From a virus, in IMG/VR virus record IMGVR_UViG_3300006077_000797, positions 1 through 33,760 of that record: 33,760 bases of DNA. One strand, 5' to 3'. Made by a program: the position numbers and the translations under genes. Each line of letters begins with the position of its first letter. The first letter of the stretch is position 1. Below, in pieces: positions 16,752 to 26,500 of the stretch. Under the pieces are notes generated by a model, which was given only the letters and a program-made list of their open reading frames with translations, was not told where the DNA came from and ran no database searches.

Positions 16752-19691
16752 ATGACCAACCTCTCAAATCTATCAGTATCAAGACAAGTTGACGAGTTTA
16801 AGCAACCTAAGCAACCCAAACAGGAACCACCAAGCACCATCGAAGTGCTCGGTGCTGCGTTCGAGCGAGAAAACAGCATCGGCTCATTACTGTCAAACAC
16901 GCATAGCGCATTCGATGAAAGTGACACCAGTTACAATCCACTCGATGACATTCGTGATGATGAAGAGTGGGTTCAATATGCTGATAGGCTTGCAACTAGT
17001 GATAGTCACGATGAAACCGAATGGCTCAAAAGTAAGATATTAAAAGAAAATAAGAACAGAGAATTTATTGATAAATCAGGTGGTTATGGCGTAGCCGCAT
17101 CAGTTGCAGCAGGAATACTTGACCCTATTAACCTCGTTCCGTTAATTGGGCAATCAAGCAAGGCTGTCAGTGCGACTTCGCGACTCGCGAGACTTAGCAC
17201 TGGCTTCACACAAGGTGTAAAAGTCGGCGTTCAATCAACCGTAACCAGCGAAGGCGCATTACAAGCAACTCAAGAAACACGAACAACAGAAGAGTCAATG
17301 ACAGCAATCATCGCAGGTTCGCTACTCAGCGGAGTCTTGGTTGGCGGAACCAAAGCCTTACCCAAAACTCGATACAAGGAGCTTGAGCAAGAAATTATTG
17401 ATGATTTAACCGATGCAGCACCAACCCCAAAAGATGGTGGAGCCGCAGTCACAAAAACAACATCCCTTGATGACGAAGCCCTTACCGGTTACACGGGCAA
17501 GAACACCAAATTCAATGCAACTGCAAATGTTGATTTTGCACAATCATCATCCGTAGTAGTGCGTAGAATCGCACAAAAACTCTTTCGCGACCCCTTTATT
17601 AGAAACAAGAACAAGGATGGCGTAGCGAACGAACACGCACTCGAAACAAGGCTTGATATGTACAACGGAATGACTGCCAACCTTCGCACTGATATGAAAA
17701 AGTTTTACAATGAATTCCGCGACACGGTGGAAGGGGCAGGTAAGTACGGGTTCAGTGAATTTAACACCTTTGTTGCGAAAGTTATGCGCAGACAAACACA
17801 CCACGCAAAACAACGAAAAATCGGTGAGAGCGATGCGTTCGAGGATTACCTATCAAAAGTTGGCAATCATATCTCAAAGAAATACATTAACCCTCTTTAT
17901 CAAAAAGCGATTGACGAAGACCTTGATGTCGGCGCACAAATTAAAGATTACTTTCCGCAACTATGGGAAAAATCCGCAATACTATCAAATCAAAAAACCT
18001 TTGATGATGCACTCACTGGGTGGGTAGCTTTGACGATGAAAAACAACGAAAACATCAACACAAAAGATTACCCACAAATCGCAGTGAGAATTCGTGATTC
18101 CATCCTTGAAATTAACGATGGTGATATCCCGTTTAACATCAACAAAATACTCCCAGAATCAGCACGAATCAAAGAGCGACAACTCAACATACCAACAAGC
18201 ATGTTGGATAAATTCGAAGAGTTCATGGTAAGTGATACCGAGAGCGTTATCCGCTCATACATAAGAAGTATGTCAGTCGAAATTGAAACAAACAAGACTT
18301 TCAACGGTGATAAATGGACTGATATGGTTGATGAAATCAATATAGATTACGATAAACTAAAGAGATTAAACCCTGATGACGCAGCAAAACTCGACAAACA
18401 AAGGTTGAGCGATATTGATGGATTAAAAACCAGACTAGATGTGTTAACAGGAGGCAATCCTGCACCATCAACATTCACGCGACTAATGCTTGGTTTAAAT
18501 ACAGTAACCATGCTCGGCGGCGTTGTAATTTCTTCATTACCAGAGTTGGCAATGCTTGTTGTAAAAAACGGTTTCAAGAATTCAGCAAAATCATTCAAAA
18601 ATACGATATTGGATGTTGATTATCGCAAGTTCTCGCGAGATGAATTACAGGCTATCGGTATCGGAATTGAATCCATCGAAAATACCCGATTAAATCAACT
18701 CGCCTACGGAGATTACCATCAAAAAGGTTTTGAAACAGGTGCTACCAATATGATGTCAGCAGTTGTGCAAAAGTTCATGAAGGCGACTGGTTTGCCCTTA
18801 TGGACGGATTTAGGAAAACTTAACGCAGGGCGCGGTGCGGTTGTTAAAATTCGCGACGCACTCAATCGCTACAACAGTGATGATGCACAATTTCTCGCAC
18901 AACTCGGTATCGGAAAAGATGATGCAGGGCGAATACTTGGTGCGCTAGATGAATCTTGGAGAGCGACAACAAAAGACAATGGATTCCCGAAGTTTGATGC
19001 TATCACTGACAAGTATTCGCGAGAGTTACTTCAATTGTCCGTATTAAAACAAGTTCAATCCACGGTCATCACACCCTCAGTTGGTGTAGTGCCAAAATGG
19101 GTTTACGATTACCCTGCGCTTCGCATGGTTTGGCAGTTCAAGACTTTTATCACAGCACAACATGAGAACTTTTTATTGTCAGGAATACAAAAACCTGACG
19201 CAGATTTTCTTACGGGTGCGGCAATTATGGTTGCACTTGGTGGTGTTTCATCAATGATAAAATCAAGACTTCGGTACTTTGATGATGATGGCAAATATGA
19301 CGCACTGATAACTAGATACAAAAAGAAACCACAAGCCTTACTGTATAACGCCATCGACCAATCTGGTGCACTATCAGTTCCTTTTGAAGTAAGTAATATT
19401 ATGTCAAAAACGATGGGCTTTAGCCCTGTACAAAAAACATTCAATGTTGATAGTGCAGAGAGATTCAGAAGTCGAAATGACATTGGTGCACTATTCGGTC
19501 CATCGATGGGGCAACTGACAAATACGGCATCCGTCGTTAGCGCGGCAAATCCATTTTCAGAAAAAGAATGGGTTAAATCAACAACACACACTGCACGTAA
19601 ATTACTCCCTTTCCAGAACTTATTTTACATTCGCTCAATCTTTGATGAAGCAGAAAAAGCAACCAATAAAGCGTTAAACATCAAAAAGTAA
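16752..19691 (+). CDS. Internal core/ejection protein, T7 gp16-like without transglycosylase
   Basis: A 979-residue protein (T7 gp16 has 1318). Residues about 110-125 (AASVAAGILDPINLVPLIG) match the T7 segment LGAKLSAGIIGAGVDPLSYVPM, and the end region KMVMQFKSF-like (LRMVWQFKTFITAQ) and LPFQNLFYIRSIFDEA also fit. Roughly the first 230 T7 residues, including the lytic transglycosylase with its catalytic Glu, are missing. The protein should still line the DNA-entry channel, but cannot open peptidoglycan by this enzyme. It may come from a lineage that crosses the wall otherwise. Confidence 0.9.
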   Translation: MTNLSNLSVSRQVDEFKQPKQPKQEPPSTIEVLGAAFERENSIGSLLSNTHSAFDESDTSYNPLDDIRDDEEWVQYADRLATSDSHDETEWLKSKILKENKNREFIDKSGGYGVAASVAAGILDPINLVPLIGQSSKAVSATSRLARLSTGFTQGVKVGVQSTVTSEGALQATQETRTTEESMTAIIAGSLLSGVLVGGTKALPKTRYKELEQEIIDDLTDAAPTPKDGGAAVTKTTSLDDEALTGYTGKNTKFNATANVDFAQSSSVVVRRIAQKLFRDPFIRNKNKDGVANEHALETRLDMYNGMTANLRTDMKKFYNEFRDTVEGAGKYGFSEFNTFVAKVMRRQTHHAKQRKIGESDAFEDYLSKVGNHISKKYINPLYQKAIDEDLDVGAQIKDYFPQLWEKSAILSNQKTFDDALTGWVALTMKNNENINTKDYPQIAVRIRDSILEINDGDIPFNINKILPESARIKERQLNIPTSMLDKFEEFMVSDTESVIRSYIRSMSVEIETNKTFNGDKWTDMVDEINIDYDKLKRLNPDDAAKLDKQRLSDIDGLKTRLDVLTGGNPAPSTFTRLMLGLNTVTMLGGVVISSLPELAMLVVKNGFKNSAKSFKNTILDVDYRKFSRDELQAIGIGIESIENTRLNQLAYGDYHQKGFETGATNMMSAVVQKFMKATGLPLWTDLGKLNAGRGAVVKIRDALNRYNSDDAQFLAQLGIGKDDAGRILGALDESWRATTKDNGFPKFDAITDKYSRELLQLSVLKQVQSTVITPSVGVVPKWVYDYPALRMVWQFKTFITAQHENFLLSGIQKPDADFLTGAAIMVALGGVSSMIKSRLRYFDDDGKYDALITRYKKKPQALLYNAIDQSGALSVPFEVSNIMSKTMGFSPVQKTFNVDSAERFRSRNDIGALFGPSMGQLTNTASVVSAANPFSEKEWVKSTTHTARKLLPFQNLFYIRSIFDEAEKATNKALNIKK

Positions 19692-19707
19692 ACCCTCTTC
19701 TTTTACA

Positions 19708-22700
19708 TTGGTAATACATATCTTGTCAAATTCAACATCAGTTACATACACTGGTGACAATAATGTCAATCAGTTCGCTATACCCTTCAACTATATCAGT
19801 AGAGACCACGTATCCGTTACAGTTAGCGGACTTGGTGGCACCCATGTTAGTTGGGATTGGGTTAACGACAACCTAATCCAAATAACACCAACTCCAGCCG
19901 ATAATGCCGCTATCAAAATCACCCGTAACACCCCAATTAACCAGCGGATGGTTGATTTTGTGGCAGGTAATACACTGTCTGAAGCTGACCTTGATTTGGA
20001 TTCAGAGCAGAGCATCTATGCGATACAAGAGATACATTCAAAGTTCGACGACATGCTCAGTGATGAGTTGCAGCCCTATATTGACGAACAAGGTGTTGTA
20101 GGGGTTATAGACCCAAAAGCAATGATAGACGGTCTAGTTCAAAGTATTCTTGATTCCGAATTACTTGCAACACTTAAAGCCAGAGTGGATGATATAGATG
20201 CAAACGCAAACTCAATATTACAATCAATCGACACACAGTTAGCTGCAAATATCGCACAAGGCGTGCTCGAAAATCGGGTTACAGCGCACGATACCGACAT
20301 CGCAAATGAATCAACCGCAAGAAGCATAGCTGAGCAACTAATTAACGACAGAATTAACGCTAACGATATCAATATCAACAACATCAAAGGTGATATCACA
20401 ACAGCGACAGCGGAAATCAATCGCGTCGAAATCGAGGCACAAAATGGTCGTAATTCATTAGCAACAAGTATTGCCAATCTGCAAGCCAGCAACGGCGATT
20501 TGTCTGCACAACTACAAACCGAAATTACAACAAGAACTGATGACATATCCGCACTAAGCTCAGTTGTAAACACACTGCAAGCACAAACAAACAGAGTGTT
20601 TTCTCAAGCAGAATTTCCAAATGCGACAACAGATTCATTAAGCGTTGGTGATATATTTTACGACACTGATGACGGCAATCACGCGTGGCGATGGGATGGA
20701 ACTCAATGGATTGATATTCAAGACCAAAATATAACATCACTACAAGCGCAATTGCAGACAGAACAAACAGCAAGAATTGATGGTGATAGTGCAAACGCAT
20801 CATCAATAACCACACTAACATCACAAGTTAACACCAATAAAGCAGCGGCAGAATCATCAATAGCAACACTAACAACAAAAGATGCATCGCTAGCACAAGA
20901 CATCACAAACCTAGCATCAGTTGTTGATGGCAATGACGCAATAATTCAATCCGAACTATCTACACTAACAACAAAGGATGCGTCGCTAGCACAAGACATC
21001 GCAAACTTAACAGCGAACACAAACAGTCAATTCGCAGTAACATCATCAGCAAGAGCTACACTTACAGATACCGATGCGGCACAAGCGAGTGATATTTCGG
21101 TTCTTTACACAAAAGCCAGTGATAACGCAGCGGGAATCACACAAGAACAGACAGCCAGAACTAACGCTGATAACGCGCTTTCATCAAGCATTACAAATCT
21201 AGCATCAGTTGTTAATGATAATGACGCAACAATACAAACAAAATTAACAGCACTAACAACAAAAGATAACGCTCTAGCGCAAGATATCACAAATTTAACA
21301 AGTTCGACGAATAATCAATTTGCAGTAGCAGCATCATCACGCACAACAATGTCTAGCGATATAGCAACAAACGCTAGTGATATTTCAGTTCTTTACACAA
21401 AGACAAACAATAACGAAGCAGCGATTACAAGCGAGGCTTCAGCGCGAAGTGGTGCAATCAGTGCTGAAGCAAACCAAAGACAATTACTACAAGCTGAATT
21501 TGATGCAAACAAAAGACTACTGCAAAACCCTGAATTCGAGCTAGAAAAAAAATATTGGTCATCATCATCATCAGGAGAGTTTGTTAGTGATAGCGCAATT
21601 GGAAGCATAGTCGACCAAGGACGAAACGGCGGCAAGGCGTGGCAAATTCAAGGTAATAACTGGGCTTACGCAAGTCACCCGATTGCAGTTGATACATCGC
21701 GCACATACAAAGTTAGATTTCGTGTAAAGCAAATAGTTGATAGTTCAGCAAGCTATGTTTACGCAGGTGTAGCCACGCTTGACAGCAATTACATCGTGCA
21801 AGTTGGCGGTGCAGGTACGCACAGATACTGCGCTGTATCAGGTGTTAAAATAACCGTTGCGGATGGGTGGCAAACCTTTGAAGGAACTATCGCCAACGAG
21901 GGTGACGGACGCAACAACTTTAGAGTGGGAACAACATACGTTCGCCCAATGTTTATCGTCAACTACAGCGGTAGCACAGGCACAGCACTAGTTGATTCTC
22001 TTGAGTTTTTCGATGTAACAGAAGCAGAGCAAAACATCGCACTAATACAATCTGAAAGTGCAGTGAGAGTATCTGCTGAAAATGCACTTTCATCACGCAT
22101 AGATTCAACAGTGGTAGCCGTAAACAACAACGCAGCAGCAATACAAAGTGAATCAACGGCGCGAGCATCAGCAGATTCAGCTAACGCATCGTCAATAACC
22201 ACACTACAAACCACGGTTGATAGTAATACATCAAGTATCAACCAAAACCTATCAAGCATCGACGGATTAAATGCGCAATGGTCAATAAAAACAGATGTGA
22301 ACGGTTATGTTGCTGGTGTTGGTCTCAATAATAGTGGAGCAAGTTCGGAGTTTATTGTTCTTGCTGATAAATTTGCCGTGGTTTACGCAGGAAAACCGAA
22401 GATAGTGCCGTTCGTGGTTGGTGATGTTAACGGAGTATCGACAGTAGGTATTACAGGTAATTTGATTGTTGATGGCACTATTGCCACCAACTCAATCAAG
22501 GCAAATGCAATCACCGCAGACAAGATTAATGTAACCAACCTACAAGCTATATCAGCAACAATGGGAACCGTAACCGGTGGAACATTCAGAACCGCAAGCT
22601 CAGGATATCGATGTGAAATCTCAAACAGCGGCGCATACCCCCTATGGTACGGCACTGGAGCAAAGAATTCAGCTAACGCAATATTCTACGTAGATACATC

Positions 22701-23199
22701 AGGTAACGCGGTTTTTGCAGGAACATTGACTGCTGGCTCAGTTGACACACTGCAACTAGCAGAAAATAGCATCACAGAAGCAAACTCAGCAACATCAACA
22801 TCAACATCAACAAGCGTAACGTTAGCACTCAACCATAACTCAGTAGGAAAACCATGCAAGATTGAGATACCGATTTCGTATCATGATGACAGGCACAGCC
22901 TTAACGGCACTTTTACACAGAGCGCAGCAGCAAGAATCGCAGTCACACTAAAGCGAGGCTCAACAACACTAAAAACATGGGTGCTGAACACGTCACACAA
23001 GTACACTGTAAGTGGCGGTGGTGGTGAACCACTCGAAGCACACGAGAGTAATGATACGGAATCAAGTCTTGTTTATGTTGACACGCGAACAACACAGGAA
23101 GCCAGAACGTACACGGTAACTATCACTAGAACTGGTGGCTTGGCGCAAAGCTATGCTGATGCACAATACATCTTTATGAGCACCGAATTCAAGCGATAA
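19708..23199 (+). CDS. Tail fibre 1, T7 gp17-like N-terminus fused to lambda J-like C-terminus
   Basis: A 1163-residue fibre. Residues 1-130 match the T7 gp17 tail-attachment domain (TYTGDNNVNQFAIPFNYISRDHVSVTV; RMVDFVAGNTLSEADLDLDSEQ). Residues about 150-600 are Ala/Thr/Ser-rich coiled-coil repeats (LTTKDASLAQDI twice, SDISVLYTK twice). Residues about 607-771 look like a carbohydrate-binding jelly roll. Residues about 845-1010 resemble the lambda J/DUF1983 region (WSIKTDVNGYVAGVGL; FIVLADKFAVV; FVVGDVNGVSTVGITGNLIVDGTI). The start is TTG at 19708; a second TTG at 19723 gives MSNSTSV and fits T7 better. Neither has a strong RBS. Confidence 0.9.
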   Translation: MVIHILSNSTSVTYTGDNNVNQFAIPFNYISRDHVSVTVSGLGGTHVSWDWVNDNLIQITPTPADNAAIKITRNTPINQRMVDFVAGNTLSEADLDLDSEQSIYAIQEIHSKFDDMLSDELQPYIDEQGVVGVIDPKAMIDGLVQSILDSELLATLKARVDDIDANANSILQSIDTQLAANIAQGVLENRVTAHDTDIANESTARSIAEQLINDRINANDININNIKGDITTATAEINRVEIEAQNGRNSLATSIANLQASNGDLSAQLQTEITTRTDDISALSSVVNTLQAQTNRVFSQAEFPNATTDSLSVGDIFYDTDDGNHAWRWDGTQWIDIQDQNITSLQAQLQTEQTARIDGDSANASSITTLTSQVNTNKAAAESSIATLTTKDASLAQDITNLASVVDGNDAIIQSELSTLTTKDASLAQDIANLTANTNSQFAVTSSARATLTDTDAAQASDISVLYTKASDNAAGITQEQTARTNADNALSSSITNLASVVNDNDATIQTKLTALTTKDNALAQDITNLTSSTNNQFAVAASSRTTMSSDIATNASDISVLYTKTNNNEAAITSEASARSGAISAEANQRQLLQAEFDANKRLLQNPEFELEKKYWSSSSSGEFVSDSAIGSIVDQGRNGGKAWQIQGNNWAYASHPIAVDTSRTYKVRFRVKQIVDSSASYVYAGVATLDSNYIVQVGGAGTHRYCAVSGVKITVADGWQTFEGTIANEGDGRNNFRVGTTYVRPMFIVNYSGSTGTALVDSLEFFDVTEAEQNIALIQSESAVRVSAENALSSRIDSTVVAVNNNAAAIQSESTARASADSANASSITTLQTTVDSNTSSINQNLSSIDGLNAQWSIKTDVNGYVAGVGLNNSGASSEFIVLADKFAVVYAGKPKIVPFVVGDVNGVSTVGITGNLIVDGTIATNSIKANAITADKINVTNLQAISATMGTVTGGTFRTASSGYRCEISNSGAYPLWYGTGAKNSANAIFYVDTSGNAVFAGTLTAGSVDTLQLAENSITEANSATSTSTSTSVTLALNHNSVGKPCKIEIPISYHDDRHSLNGTFTQSAAARIAVTLKRGSTTLKTWVLNTSHKYTVSGGGGEPLEAHESNDTESSLVYVDTRTTQEARTYTVTITRTGGLAQSYADAQYIFMSTEFKR

Positions 23200-23206
23200 C
23201 AACCTG

Positions 23207-23214
23207 ATAAATAC
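23207..23214 (+). promoter_or_regulatory. Phage promoter-like motif ATAAATAC between fibres
   Basis: The sequence CCTGATAAATACC lies 7 nt after fibre 1 and gives a fresh transcription start for the small gene and fibre 2. Confidence 0.55.
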
Positions 23215-23248
23215 CTACTTTAAAGAAATCATTTTTACGGTAGGTATT
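23210..23248 (+). promoter_or_regulatory. 5' stem-loop built from the promoter motif
   Basis: AATACCTAC (23210-23218) pairs perfectly with GTAGGTATT (23240-23248), 21-nt loop. The right arm ends 7 nt before the next ATG and contains the only RBS-like bases (TAGGT). Confidence 0.6.
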
Positions 23249-23255
23249 ATTAGCT

Positions 23256-23444
23256 ATGCAACAAGAGCAAACACCAACACAAGAGCAAATCGAAAACATC
23301 AAAAACCAATTTAACCAAGCAATCATACAAAAAGTCGAGCTTGAGCAGCAATTAAAGCAAATTGACGAGCAAGTAAAAATGCTCCGCAATTTAATGGGCG
23401 GAATTGAGCTTGGTATAAAGTCAACCCAAACAGAACCAGAATAA
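23256..23444 (+). CDS. Small coiled-coil protein
   Basis: This 62-residue polar protein is predicted almost wholly helical, with heptad-like Leu/Ile/Val (residues 12-50). No membrane segment. It has its own promoter motif and terminator, sitting between the two fibres. It may be a fibre chaperone or linker, but this is a guess from position. Confidence 0.6.
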   Translation: MQQEQTPTQEQIENIKNQFNQAIIQKVELEQQLKQIDEQVKMLRNLMGGIELGIKSTQTEPE

Positions 23445-23467
23445 CAAAAAACAAATAACCAGCACCT

Positions 23468-23515
23468 CCTTTTTTAAAAAAGGGCAAAGAGCCGCAAGCC
23501 CTTCGCCCTTTTTTT
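23468..23515 (+). terminator. Terminator with overlapping palindrome
   Basis: AAAAAGGGC (23477-23485) pairs with GCCCTTTTT (23505-23513), extended by an inner imperfect stem. The perfect 16-bp palindrome CCTTTTTTAAAAAAGG (23468-23483) shares the left arm, so the two folds exclude each other. Confidence 0.8.
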
Positions 23516-23541
23516 CTTTTCTATATCAACATAGGTAATCT

Positions 23542-26500
23542 ATGACCATCTCAAACACACAGCTAGCGCAAAGCTTACAAACCCACCTTAACACTTTACT
23601 ATCTCGTGATATTGAGATGTCAAACTGGATGAATGGCACCTTTGATGGTGGCACGAATTCTGACGGAATGTACCCATTAACCGCGATTGATGGCACGTTC
23701 AAGCTATTCAAATGCCCTGCCCGACTTGAATGGGAGGTAAGCAACTCGAACTATGGTGCAGTAAGTGCGAAATCAGACGCAGAAGACAGTGCAAATGCAG
23801 CACTATCAACATTAGCGCAAATCAATGCACTAAAAGCACTAATAGATGCGACAGCATCATCAATATCTGATGACAAAAACATCAGCGAACAAGCAAAATC
23901 AGCAGCGGAAGCAGCACAGGCTATCGCAACAGGAAATCACAATAATATATTGTTGTTAAAGTCTGATGTCGAAGCAATTGAATCAAGCGTTAACAATCTG
24001 CAAAGTTCCAGCTTCGCTGACGCAGGTGACGCAAGTGATTCCGCAGTAGCAGCAGAGTTATCAAAAACATTGGCGATTGATGCGCAGCTTGCGTCCGAAC
24101 AAGCACGAGATACCGCATTAGCAGCCGTGAATTACTACACACAGGCACAGGTAGACCAAATAATTAGCGACTTAGTGAACGGCTCACCTGCAACGATGGA
24201 TACATTAAATGAGCTTGCAGTAGCCCTTGGTGACGACCCTAATTTCGCAACAACAATCACAAACCAAATAGCGACAAAATCCCCACTCGGTCACGGACAT
24301 GTATATACGGACATTAGTGGCTTAGCATCAGACTTAGCTAGTCGCTCACTAGCCACTCACAATCACGATACTGATTATTCCGATATCAATCACGACCACG
24401 ATATCAGTGAAGTTTTTGGATTGCAAAACACACTAGATAGCAAGTCGAGTTCAACCCATAATCATGATACTGATTATTCCGATATTAATCACAACCACGA
24501 TATCAGTGAAGTTTTTGGATTGCAAAACACACTAGATAACAAGTCGAGTTCAGCACATAATCATGATACTGATTATTCCGATATCAATCACGACCACGTC
24601 ATTAATGATGTGATTGGATTGCAAAACACACTAGATAGCAAGTCGAGTTCAGCACATAATCACGACACTGATTATTCTGATATCAATCACAACCACACAA
24701 TCCCGACATACACGAACTCAACTGACGATAGAGATATCAAACCCAACATCCCACCGCGCGGATTGTCATCCTACTTTACATCACTCACTGGAATGACGGG
24801 TAGCGCAAATACTGACTATCAAGACTTACTTGTGCTTAACACATACAGCGACCAGAGCGGCGGCAAAACCAATGCATTAGCGTTTGATAAAAGCAAAAAG
24901 TCAATCAAACACTTTCTTGCTAACTTTGATGACCCGTCAACGTGGGGTGGTTACGAAGAATTAGCGTATCTAAGCTCAAAAGTTGCTGATTCAAGCAAAT
25001 TAAACGGGCAAGATGCTAGTTACTACGCAGTAGCATCACATACTCATGATTACTTACCATTAACAAGTAAAGCGGCTGATAGTGACAAGCTAGATGGCTA
25101 CGATTCAAGCGCATTTGGTAAACTGTCAACGTCACAAGTATGGACTGGTGCTAATAATTTTACTAACGGGATAGTAAAAAATGGCAACTACATCCCGTCG
25201 CTCATATCAAGTTACTACCTTGATGTCGGTGTGAGTGCCAACACTTGGGTTGGACTAACTAGAAACGGTACTAGCAATTCAGTCATTACTGTGACGGGTG
25301 GGTTAATAGCAACAAGCAACTCATACGGAACCGACGCAGCAAAGGCAGGTGATGGCGAAGTGTGGGCTAGTAAGACCATCCATGCTGATGGCGGATTTAA
25401 AGTACCTTATGCGGCAGGACTAAAAAAACCTATGGTCGTCCTTGATGGTGCTGAAACTTACGGACTATTTCACACAGAAGGCGCGTCTGATTCGCTTTCC
25501 TTGGATTTTGGTGGCACTGAAGCCCTTAAAGTTGTACAAAACGAACAGGCGTATGTGTTCGGCAACAAGATTTGGACGACAGGTAATGATGGAGCAAGCA
25601 GTGGATTAGATGCAGACTTACTGGATGGTTATCAGGCGACAGCGTTCGGCAAGTTATCTTTATCACAAGCATGGACAGGAACCAATTCATTCTCACAAGC
25701 AAACATACAAGGAACAATTCCTGTTAAATCATCTCAAGACGTGATGGGCAGTGGTCACGTACTTTATGACATGACTGACATGATGGAAAACGAAGCTGTG
25801 ATTGCAGAGAAAAACGGCTCGATGACCGCAGGTAAATTTACTGTACTACCGACAAATTCACCGATGGCAAAAGGTATATCAACAACCAGTGGTGCTAATT
25901 ATTACTCAGCATACATTCCAGTTCGTGCAGGTGAGAAAATTATCACCGAAATACAAGCAAAACAAACAGGCATTACTGCTCGTGCTTACATCGGCGTTGA
26001 GCGATACGACAAAGACAAAAAACCAATTGCGTCGAACAACGGCTGTAACTACGGCGGACTAACGAACACACTACTAACAACATCATGGTTTAATTACTCT
26101 TACACCCATACGATACCAACATCGCACACACCGTACAACGGCTCCGACGGAGGTGGTGTGTGCTATATAAGATTAAGATTGCTATGTAATTACAACACAA
26201 CAGGTCAAGCGTACTACACTGGAATCCGCGTACTCCGACAAGTCCAAGCGCAAGCAGGTATTGAGTTAGAACCAAGCTTAACAACAATCACATCAACATC
26301 AATAATACCCAATTTGAACGCTGATTTATTGGATGGTTATCATGGCTCATCAGCATCATCAGCAAATACTTACGCTCTGCGCGATGCTAGTGGTGATATT
26401 AATTGCAGATTAGTTAGAAGTAACTACGCAACTGTGACATCAATGGCATCTACAGCCGATATGGTATTTCGAAACAGTACATCGGATGATTACCTTAGAA

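Noticed and set aside
19109-19591. Leftward 160-codon ORF inside the gp16-like gene
   Set aside because: Antisense to a conserved gene; its length follows from low stop frequency in that frame.
20139-20933. Several leftward Ser/Ala/Val-rich ORFs inside fibre 1
   Set aside because: Composition mirrors the repetitive coiled-coil coding strand; no start signals.
24353-24702. CRISPR-like repeat pattern
   Set aside because: The 99-bp units are contiguous coding repeats in frame, without spacers.
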